From: Lachnospiraceae bacterium
Lineage (GTDB): Bacteria > Bacillota > Clostridia > Lachnospirales > Lachnospiraceae
DNA length: 5,842 bases
Assembly: GCA_021202575.1 (NCBI GenBank)
Contig: JAJQCU010000378.1
Coordinates: forward strand, 1 to 5,842
Reading direction: 5' to 3'
In this document: in pieces, positions 1 to 5,842 of the stretch
How positions within the stretch are numbered: position 1 is the stretch's first letter
How the letters are laid out: the number at the start of each line of letters is the position of its first letter
The notes under the pieces: generated by a model
Databases searched by the model: none
The model's input: only the letters and a program-made list of their open reading frames with translations
What the model was told of the DNA's origin: nothing
Translations under genes and position numbers: made by a program

Positions 1-1566
1 AACCCTGAGATTGCCGTGAAATATCCCGGGGCGAAATTTGTCACCACAGTCTATGAGGAAGGCCTGTATATCGGATATCGCTATTTTGACACCTTCGGAG
101 TGAAACCCGCGTTTTGGTTTGGGGACGGCTTTGGCTATACCACATTTACACAGGAGGGGGTACTGGAGGGAAGAACCGTTCAGGTGACCGTCCAAAATAC
201 CGGAAAGGTACCCGGCAAAGAGGTTGTGCAGATTTATGTCTCCCTTCCGGAGAAAAAGCTGGAACAGCCCGCGCTCAGGCTTGCGGCGTTTGCCAAGACG
301 AGGGAGCTGCGGCCGGGAGAAAAGCAGACGGTTACATTGCATCTTTCGGACAGCGCGCTGCAGTCCTATGATACGGAGGACAACGCTTTTGTGATGGAGG
401 AGGGCCTGGTCAGGATCTTTCTGGGGGAGACGCAGATCGGACAGATTAAAAATGAGGAACGGACCGTGTTCCGCAAGCTTTCCGCCAGACTCTCGCCCCC
501 GGTAGAGGTGAAAGAGATCTCCAAAGAGGACAGAAACGGAACCTGGCCGAAGGGCGGAAAGTCTCGCGGTGTTTTGGATGACGTGCTGCCCTTTTCGTCC
601 GACAGAAGCGCGGACGGGACACAGACGGAGAAGGAATTCCCGTCTCCCGGGAGGAAAATTACCTTCCCTGAGTTGGCAGAGGATCCGGATCTTCTGGAGG
701 CGTTTGTGGGGCAGATGTCAGATGATGAGCTTGCCAGACTCAGCGTTGGCGGGGCAACCGGCTGGGGAGCGCAGGATGCCGGTTACGCTGGACAGCTCTA
801 TACAGGAGGTTCTCTGGAAAAGTATGAGATTCCTTCTTTTTATTTTGCGGACGGCAATAACGGCGTAAATCTGACAGAGCCCGGCGTCGGCTTTCCTGTG
901 TCAGCCAACATGTGCGCGACCTGGAATGAAGAGCTGATGGAGCGGGAGGGGCGGGCCATCGGCACAGAAGCCAGGGACAGAGGCGTGCGCTGTATTCTGG
1001 CTCCGGCGATGAATCTGCACAGGAATATCCTGGGTGGAAGAAACGCGGAATATTTTTCCGAGGATCCTTATCTGGCGGGACGCATGGCGGGCAGGCAATG
1101 CCAGGGGCTGGAGAAAGCGGGCGTGGCCGCCTGCATCAAGCACTTCTTCGCCAATAACGCCGAGACCATGAGGAATTTGAACCACAGTATCATGACAGAG
1201 CGTACGGCGAGAGAGCTTTATCTTGGCGCGTTTTCTTATGCGCTGGAGACCTGGATGCCGGCAACCGTGATGACGAGCTATAACGCGGCCAACGGAATGT
1301 ATCCCGCCGCTTACCCCGTGCTTCTGCGTGAGATCTTCAGAACAGAGATGGGCTAGGACGGCTGCGAGATGACCGATTGGGGCGGATATGGAGACAGGGG
1401 ACGGGATGGATTGATCAGAGCCGGCGTCAACTGGATTGCGCCGGGCTCGGACGATGACACGATGGTAACGCCGCTGGTGGAAGCGTTGGAAAACGGGAAG
1501 CTCAGCAGAGGAGTATTACAGAGAAGTGTTGCGGACCTGATCCGGGTTGTGGTACGCTTTCACTGA
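1..1566 (+). pseudogene. Permuted GH3 beta-glucosidase-type glycoside hydrolase, 5'-partial, interrupted by one in-frame TAG
   Basis: GH3 enzymes release terminal beta-linked sugars, usually glucose or xylose, by a retaining mechanism. The frame is open from base 1, so the true start lies to the left; the GTG at 16 is internal. Domain order is permuted. The end of the GH3 C-terminal domain comes first (YEEGLYIGYRYFDT, then FGDGFGYTTF), followed by an FnIII-like domain (VQNTGKVPGKEVVQIYV, about 184-234). A linker follows, then the TIM barrel from about 660. Barrel landmarks are FADGNNGV (about 844-867), GRNAEYFSEDPYLAG (1036-1080), the KHFFANNAE substrate-binding motif (1138-1164) and MTDWGGYGD with the predicted nucleophile Asp at 1375-1377. 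A TAG at 1354-1356 splits the chain after 451 visible codons; 69 matching codons follow to TGA at 1564-1566. The upstream product would lack the nucleophile and the end of the barrel. Family membership is very sure; exact substrate is not. No signal peptide can be judged because the N-terminus is missing. It probably shares a transcript with the gene starting at 1597. Confidence 0.88.
1354..1356 (+). other. In-frame amber (TAG) codon inside the GH3 catalytic domain
   Basis: The codons around it read E-M-G-stop-D-G-C-E-M-T-D-W. GH3 proteins normally have an aromatic residue here (patterns such as GFDG or GWDG before the M-S/T-D-W motif). A single base change from TGG, TAC or TAT would therefore explain the TAG. 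The frame is unchanged on both sides, so this is a substitution and not an indel. The other two stops seen in the window (1564 and 4237) are both TGA, and no other in-frame TAG occurs in the visible genes, so nothing supports general amber recoding. Confidence 0.9.
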
Positions 1567-1582
1567 AGGAATTTTTTAAGAC

Positions 1583-1590
1583 GGAGAGGA
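1583..1590 (+). promoter_or_regulatory. Ribosome binding site of the GH106-like gene
   Basis: GGAGAGGA ends six bases before the ATG at 1597, which is ideal spacing. This decides the start. The nearby ATG at 1592 is in another frame and meets a TGA after six codons. No promoter-like pair is visible in the 30-base gap after the GH3 stop, which favours co-transcription with the upstream gene. Confidence 0.75.
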
Positions 1591-1596
1591 TATGAA

Positions 1597-4239
1597 ATGT
1601 CAAACGCGGTGATCGATAGCCTGCAGGGACAGGAAGAAAATTATATCATGCCTTTTTTGTGGCTCCACGGGGAAGAGGAGTCTGTTCTCAGGGAGTACAT
1701 GAAGGCAATCCGTGATGCGAATATCCGCGCGGTTTGTGTCGAATCCAGACCGCATCCGGATTTCCTTGGGCCGAAATGGTGGAAGGATATGGATGTGATC
1801 ATTGAGGAAGCGAAAAAACGGGGCATGAAGGTGTGGATCCTGGATGATCAGCATTATCCGACAGGAAAGGCGGCGGGCGCCCTGAAAAAAGCGCCTGTTG
1901 AGCTGCACAAGCAGTATCTGGACTGCAATATGACTGATGTTTACGGGCCGATGAGAAGAGTCCGTCTGGATCTGAATAAGCTGGGCCGTACCCCCCGGAA
2001 TTTTGTGCATCCCACTCCTCCCGAGTATGATGACGACCGGATTCTGGCGATAGTCGCCGCAAGACTGGATGGAGAGGCCGGGCGCAGCCAGAATCACGTG
2101 GATCAGGTCATACGGCTGAATACGGGGGCGGATCCGTTCCCGCCTCAGGACGGATTTCTGATCTGGGATGTGCCGGAGGGAGAGTGGCGTGTCTTTTGCT
2201 TTTATGTGACTCACAACGGCGCGAACTCCGATGCGATCAACCTGGTGGATTCCGCCTCCTGCAAGGTGCTGCTGGATACGGTCTATGAGGCGCATTACCG
2301 CAGGTATGGAGAAGAGTTTGGAAAGACCATCGCGGGATTTTTCTCAGATGAGCCTTCCCTTGGAAATATCGAAGGAAATGTGCAGGGGGCGATTGTCGGG
2401 CAGTACAGGATGCCCCTGCCCTGGAGCGTGGAGATGGAATCGGAGATGAAAGGTCTCTGGGGAGCGAAATTCGCCGAAAATCTTCCGGCGCTTTGGGGAG
2501 AGCTTGGCTCAAAGGAGGAGACCGCGAAAATCCGCGTATCCTTTATGAATGTTCTGACGGGGTTGGTGCAGAAAAATTTCAGCGAGCAGATCGGAGACTG
2601 GTGCCGGGCGCACGGCGTGGAGTATATCGGACATATCATTGAGGATAATAACGCCTCAGAGGGACTGGGCGTCAGTGTGGGACATTTTTTCCGCGGCCTC
2701 ATGGGCCAGGATATGGCCGGGATTGATGATATCGGTTCTCAGATCACGGTTGGGGGAGCGAATGTGGAGCATGTATCCGTTGTCGGGAGTGGGGATGGAG
2801 CTTTTTATCATCATGTGCTGGGGAAGCTTGGCTCTTCGCTGGCGCACGTAGATCCGAAGAAAAAGGACCGCTGTATGTGCGAGTGCTTCGGCGCCTACGG
2901 CTGGACAGAAGGAACCCAGACGATGAAATATATCGCCGATCATCTGCTGGCGGACGGAGTGAATCACTTTGTACCGCATGCTTTCTCCGCGAAGGCATTC
3001 CCGGATTTTGACTGTCCGCCTCATTTTTACGCGGGAGGGGAGGATCTTCTGTATCCGGCATTCGGAAAGCTTATGGCCTACATGAACAGAACAGCCCACG
3101 TTTTGTCCGCGTACAGGCACACCGCGCCGGTTGCGGTTCTGTATCACGCGGAAAGCGCGTGGAGCGGCATGAGGTGGGAGAAGCTGCAGACATGCGCCAG
3201 AGAGCTCAGAGAGCATCAGATTGATTTTGATATCCTGCCCTCTGAGGCACTTGCGCTGCGGGACGGAGAACTGACGGTCAATGGCAGAAGCTATCAGGCG
3301 TTGGTGATCCCGGGCTGCGAATATCTGCCGCAGGCAGCTGTGGCTTTCTGTGATGAGGCGCTTGAAAGCGGTTTCCCTGTGTATTTTGCTGACTTCGCTC
3401 CGGAAACGGACTGTCAGATTGTAAAGCTGTCATCTCTTTCCGGCTGTCTTGAGGCATTTGCGGATATCCGGCTTTCACCCGCTCACAGTGATATTCGAAT
3501 CTATCACGGCCATGGGGAGGAGGAAGATGTCTTTTTCCTTTTTAATGAATCACCATGGAAGCCCTTTGACGGCTGTGTGGAGGTGACGGCGGAGGAAGAT
3601 TACTGTTATCGGTATGACGCGATGGAAAACCGGCTGTACGCCTGCAACCGGGAAAGCGTGGACGACAGGCCGGGAAGCCGGATTTTACTGCGGCTGGAAC
3701 CGATGGAAAGCGCGCTGTTTCTTTTCACGAGGGAAAAAATTGCGTCATCTGAGCCGGAAAGCGGAGTTGTCAGAGCCTTTCCAACGAAAAAAGGAGAAGA
3801 GCGCAGTATTCCTTTAAGCGGGAAATGGAGAATCTCTCTTCTGGAGGAGGGCAGCTTTGTTCCCTATGATGAGACAGACACGCTGGAAGGCATCATGAAG
3901 GACGGCTGGTCCGGGACGATCCGGTATGAGTATACTGTTTCGGAAGGAGAAATTGAGGCGGGAGCGTCCCGTATCCTTCTGAAACTTCCGCAGGTTCGGG
4001 AGGTCTGTGAGGTTTTCTGCAATGGCAGCCCGGCAGGCTTTGCCATCGCGGCGCCGTTTGTCTTTGACCTGACCGAAAGCTGGAAAGCGGGAGAGAATCA
4101 TCTTTGCATCGATGTGACGACCACCATGGAGCAGAAGGTAAAAGCCGCAAGCGGCGGCCTTGACTGGTTTATATCTGTTCAGAAGGTCTGGTACGGATAT
4201 GGCCTGGTGGGAACTCCGGCGCTGGAATATCTGCTGTGA
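1597..4239 (+). CDS. Cytoplasmic glycosyl hydrolase, GH106 (alpha-L-rhamnosidase)-like
   Basis: This is an intact 880-residue protein with no signal peptide or membrane segment, so it probably acts on imported glycosides in the cytoplasm. Residues about 15-460 look like a TIM-barrel catalytic region. Motifs there include FLWLHGEEE (20-28), VCVESRPHPDF (46-56), WILDDQHYPTG (80-90), FFSDEPSLGN (248-257), YIGHIIEDNN (343-352) and CECFGAYGW with Glu at 429. Acidic residues E252, E349 and E429 sit in conserved-looking positions and are candidates for catalysis or metal binding. Residues about 500-620 (VAVLYHAESAW; ALVIPGCEYLP) resemble the Rossmann-like domain found behind such barrels. Residues about 735-880 (PLSGKW, then NGSPAGF and FVFDLTESWKAGENHL) form a jelly-roll, GH2-like sugar-binding domain. 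GH106 enzymes remove alpha-L-rhamnose, but many Clostridia relatives of this type are uncharacterised, so the rhamnosidase label is tentative. It follows the GH3 gene by 30 bases, which suggests joint glycoside breakdown. The alternative is a related family with another substrate. Confidence 0.68.
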   Translation: MSNAVIDSLQGQEENYIMPFLWLHGEEESVLREYMKAIRDANIRAVCVESRPHPDFLGPKWWKDMDVIIEEAKKRGMKVWILDDQHYPTGKAAGALKKAPVELHKQYLDCNMTDVYGPMRRVRLDLNKLGRTPRNFVHPTPPEYDDDRILAIVAARLDGEAGRSQNHVDQVIRLNTGADPFPPQDGFLIWDVPEGEWRVFCFYVTHNGANSDAINLVDSASCKVLLDTVYEAHYRRYGEEFGKTIAGFFSDEPSLGNIEGNVQGAIVGQYRMPLPWSVEMESEMKGLWGAKFAENLPALWGELGSKEETAKIRVSFMNVLTGLVQKNFSEQIGDWCRAHGVEYIGHIIEDNNASEGLGVSVGHFFRGLMGQDMAGIDDIGSQITVGGANVEHVSVVGSGDGAFYHHVLGKLGSSLAHVDPKKKDRCMCECFGAYGWTEGTQTMKYIADHLLADGVNHFVPHAFSAKAFPDFDCPPHFYAGGEDLLYPAFGKLMAYMNRTAHVLSAYRHTAPVAVLYHAESAWSGMRWEKLQTCARELREHQIDFDILPSEALALRDGELTVNGRSYQALVIPGCEYLPQAAVAFCDEALESGFPVYFADFAPETDCQIVKLSSLSGCLEAFADIRLSPAHSDIRIYHGHGEEEDVFFLFNESPWKPFDGCVEVTAEEDYCYRYDAMENRLYACNRESVDDRPGSRILLRLEPMESALFLFTREKIASSEPESGVVRAFPTKKGEERSIPLSGKWRISLLEEGSFVPYDETDTLEGIMKDGWSGTIRYEYTVSEGEIEAGASRILLKLPQVREVCEVFCNGSPAGFAIAAPFVFDLTESWKAGENHLCIDVTTTMEQKVKAASGGLDWFISVQKVWYGYGLVGTPALEYLL

Positions 4240-4302
4240 GAGGCATGGCAGACACATTACGTTGGATTGTCACATAATGAGAGAAGTGATACAAAAATGC
4301 AG

Positions 4303-4328
4303 AGAGCACCCCGCGGACGGGGGGTTCT
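4303..4328 (+). terminator. Possible Rho-independent terminator after the glycosidase genes
   Basis: AGAGCACCCC (4303-4312) can pair with GGGGGGTTCT (4319-4328) around a six-base loop, with one G-T wobble and one A/G mismatch. An A-run lies just upstream (4292-4297). The 3' side continues TTCTTCGC and lacks a clean run of Ts, so this may be a weak or decayed terminator. It sits 63 bases after the stop of the GH106-like gene and before the promoter of the next gene, which is where a terminator is expected. Confidence 0.5.
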
Positions 4329-4381
4329 TCGCTCTGACGGCTGGTTCGCAGCGATCGCAAAAATGAGTTGCTTCGGAACAA

Positions 4382-4426
4382 TCGTTTACGCTTGTAAATT
4401 AACTTCGAATAGGATATGATAAACGA
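4382..4426. repeat. Inverted repeat bracketing the promoter
   Basis: TCGTTTA (4382-4388) and TAAACGA (4420-4426) are perfect 7-base inverted copies whose outer ends lie on either side of the -35 and -10 boxes; the right arm shares one base with the -10 box. The shape could be an operator pair, but arms this short can occur by chance, and they are 31 bases apart. A small palindrome TTCGAA (4404-4409) lies between them. No known operator is recognised. Confidence 0.3.
4392..4420 (+). promoter_or_regulatory. Sigma-A-type promoter of the AAA-ATPase-like gene
   Basis: TTGTAA (4392-4397) and TATGAT (4415-4420) are separated by 17 bases, the optimal spacing. They match the -35 and -10 consensus at four of six and five of six positions. 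Transcription would start near 4427, giving a short leader of about 26 bases before the ATG at 4453. The surrounding 4360-4425 region is AT-rich. This supports the downstream gene being its own transcription unit. Confidence 0.65.
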
Positions 4427-4434
4427 AGAGAGAT

Positions 4435-4440
4435 GGGAGG
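4435..4440 (+). promoter_or_regulatory. Ribosome binding site of the AAA-ATPase-like gene
   Basis: GGGAGG lies twelve bases before the ATG at 4453, which is slightly long spacing. The in-frame TTG at 4441 directly abuts the site and is too close to be used. The ATG start gives the N-terminus MGYYLNS, which matches the usual beginning of this protein family and settles the choice. Confidence 0.65.
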
Positions 4441-4452
4441 TTGGTTTCAAAA

Positions 4453-5842
4453 ATGGGTTATTATCTGAACAGCAAAAGCCCGGCAGCGGCGTATAAAAGG
4501 AGCGTGGAGGCTGCTTACTTTGTAGATAAAACAGCTATGATTGGTGAATTGTTTTCTGTGATAGGAACAGATGACGGCAATATTTGTCTTACGAGACCGC
4601 GCAGATTTGGCAAAACCGTTGTAGCCAATATGATTGCTGCTTTTTTTGGAAAAGGATGTGACACCAGTGCAATTTTCGATCAGCTGTCCATTGCGCAGAA
4701 CCCCGATTATTATAAGCACCTGAATCAGAACAGCCTGATTTATATCGATTTCAGTAAAATGCCGGAGAACTGCAAAAGCTATGAACAGTATATCACCCGC
4801 ATTACAGACAGAATGAAGAGAGAGCTGATTGCCGCATATCCGGAAATTCTGTGTGATATCAATGACTCGTTATGGGACATCTTTTCAGATATTTTTGATG
4901 TGTACAGAGAACAGTTTGTGTTTGTCATAGATGAGTGGGACTGTATATTCCACAAAGATTTTATCACTGAAGATGACAGAAAAGCCTATATTGAGTTCCT
5001 CGCAAACCTTTTGAAGGATCAGCCGTACGCAAAACTTACTTACATGACCGGAGTTCTCCCGATTGCCAAATATTCCAGCGGCTCGACAATTAACAATTTT
5101 AAGGAATATGATATGGCCACCAAGAAGAAATATGGTGAGTATTTCGGGTTCACGGAATCCGAGGTGGAAATGCTCTACCGGAAGTATCTGAAGAAGGAGA
5201 ACAACCATGAGGTTTCATTGCAGGAATTGAAACTCTGGTATGACGGCTACCAGATCGCGTCGGGAGAACGTCTGTATAATCCCCGTTCAGTTGTATATGC
5301 GCTGTCAAACAATCAGATTGCTGATTACTGGACAGCATCCGGTTCTTATATGGAAATATCGGACTATATTGCTGATAATGTTGAGGGCGTGAAGGAAGCG
5401 GTCGTAAGCATGGTAGAGGGTGCGTCCATTCCGATGGTTATGAAAGCACAGGCGGCCACAGCAGGAAAATGGGAGACTCTGGATGAAATTCTGTCCGCTA
5501 TGGTTGTGTATGGTTTCCTGACGTATGATGAGAATACAGAGACGGTTCGCATTCCAAACAGGGAATTGATGGACGAATTTAGCATTACGGTCAGGAGGGA
5601 GGCGTCTCTTCGCTATATGGATTCGCTGGCCAGGGAATCCGGGAGGATTTTGAAGGCAACATTGGATGGGGACGCCCGGACAGTTGAGGAAATCATGGAG
5701 CTTGTCCATAACACAGAGGCCCCAATTTTAAATTACAACAACGAGAATGAGCTGGCTGCCATTGTCAACCTTGCTTATCTGGGAGCGAGAGCCTTTTATG
5801 AAGTTGAGCGGGAAGCAAAGGCCGGAAAAGGATATGCGGATT
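4453..5842 (+). CDS. AAA-ATPase-like / PD-(D/E)XK nuclease superfamily protein, 3'-partial
   Basis: 463 codons are visible and the frame is still open at the right edge. The N-terminal part is the AAA-ATPase-like domain seen in this two-domain family (Pfam AAA-ATPase_like). It has YFVDKT (22-27), the Walker A-like TRPRRFGKT (47-55) with Lys54 and Thr55, the Walker B-like FVFVIDEWD (155-163) with Asp160 and Glu161, and the conserved MTGVLPIAKY (198-207), WYDGYQI (262-268) and YNPRSVVYAL (275-284). From about residue 430 the PD-(D/E)XK nuclease domain (PDDEXK_9 type) begins with NENELAAIV and VEREAKAGKGYAD; the window ends at this likely catalytic Asp (463), before the expected E-x-K. Probably some 50-80 residues are missing. 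Family members are predicted nucleases, abundant in gut Clostridia and Bacteroidetes, with no firm cellular role. It has its own promoter and is probably unrelated to the sugar genes. The region around 4921-4980 is clearly more AT-rich than the upstream genes, which may fit separate acquisition. Confidence 0.87.
   Translation, partial: MGYYLNSKSPAAAYKRSVEAAYFVDKTAMIGELFSVIGTDDGNICLTRPRRFGKTVVANMIAAFFGKGCDTSAIFDQLSIAQNPDYYKHLNQNSLIYIDFSKMPENCKSYEQYITRITDRMKRELIAAYPEILCDINDSLWDIFSDIFDVYREQFVFVIDEWDCIFHKDFITEDDRKAYIEFLANLLKDQPYAKLTYMTGVLPIAKYSSGSTINNFKEYDMATKKKYGEYFGFTESEVEMLYRKYLKKENNHEVSLQELKLWYDGYQIASGERLYNPRSVVYALSNNQIADYWTASGSYMEISDYIADNVEGVKEAVVSMVEGASIPMVMKAQAATAGKWETLDEILSAMVVYGFLTYDENTETVRIPNRELMDEFSITVRREASLRYMDSLARESGRILKATLDGDARTVEEIMELVHNTEAPILNYNNENELAAIVNLAYLGARAFYEVEREAKAGKGYAD

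Noticed and set aside
16..18. GTG at 16 as the true start of the GH3 gene
   Set aside because: Bases 1-15 continue the same frame with family-like residues (NPEIA), and the position lies inside the GH3 C-terminal domain. The gene starts left of the window.
1369..1566. Independent 65-residue gene starting at ATG 1369
   Set aside because: It is the in-frame tail of the GH3 barrel, starting at the Met of the MTDW motif. It has only a weak AGGA upstream and could not fold as a separate enzyme.
1600..2295. 231-codon open frame on the minus strand
   Set aside because: It lies fully opposite the well-supported GH106-like gene, shows no recognisable domain, and is explained by the codon bias of the + strand gene.
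2656..3216. 186-codon open frame on the minus strand
   Set aside because: Antisense shadow of the GH106-like gene; low-complexity, Arg-rich type composition with no family motif.
3814..4257. 147-codon open frame on the minus strand crossing the end of the GH106-like gene
   Set aside because: Almost entirely antisense to the jelly-roll domain, with no motif or convincing ribosome binding site.
4245..4277. Ten-codon open frame after the GH106-like gene
   Set aside because: Too short, no ribosome binding site of its own, and no recognisable leader-peptide pattern.
4240..4452. Riboswitch, tRNA, CRISPR or insertion-sequence end in the spacer
   Set aside because: No direct repeats with spacers, cloverleaf or conserved riboswitch core was found; only the hairpin, promoter and ribosome binding site could be supported.
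5305..5709. 134-codon open frame on the minus strand
   Set aside because: Antisense to the ATPase/nuclease gene, whose + strand protein has strong family motifs.
1..5842. General amber (TAG) recoding in this genome
   Set aside because: Only one in-frame TAG is visible, and both complete genes end in TGA; one codon is explained more simply by mutation or error.

Overview
The window reads as a carbohydrate-catabolism locus followed by an unrelated nuclease-family gene. The style suggests a gut or rumen Firmicute, most likely Lachnospiraceae (Clostridia). The reasons are GGAGG-type ribosome binding sites, a circularly permuted glycoside hydrolase family 3 (GH3) enzyme, and an AAA-ATPase-like/PD-(D/E)XK protein of a type that is highly multiplied in such genomes. 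The taxonomic call is an inference from protein style, not a database match. All supported genes are on the + strand.

Bases 1-1566 hold the 3' part of a permuted GH3 beta-glucosidase-type gene. The end of the GH3 C-terminal domain and an FnIII-like domain come first, and the catalytic TIM-barrel domain follows. The frame is open from base 1 except for one TAG at 1354-1356, after which the same frame continues with perfect family homology to a TGA at 1564-1566. The stop lies seven codons before the predicted catalytic nucleophile (Asp in the MTDW motif), so the gene is annotated as a probable recent pseudogene or a sequence error. Thirty bases later, behind a good ribosome binding site, lies an intact 880-residue cytoplasmic glycosyl hydrolase related to the GH106 (alpha-L-rhamnosidase) type, at 1597-4239. 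The two genes look co-transcribed. With no signal peptide on the second and none visible on the first (its N-terminus is outside the window), they probably trim imported glycosides or oligosaccharides inside the cell.

The spacer 4240-4452 contains a hairpin that could be a weak terminator, then a good sigma-A-type promoter (TTGTAA, 17 bases, TATGAT) and a GGGAGG site. These serve a gene starting at 4453 that runs off the right edge. It encodes an AAA-ATPase-like protein with Walker A-like and Walker B-like motifs and the beginning of a C-terminal PD-(D/E)XK nuclease domain. It looks like a separate transcription unit and is locally more AT-rich than the sugar genes.

No tRNA, rRNA, CRISPR array, insertion sequence or recognisable riboswitch was seen. 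I see no clear new system here. The most interesting points are the single in-frame amber codon in the GH3 gene, the unassigned specificity of the GH106-like enzyme, and the unknown role of the ATPase/nuclease protein.
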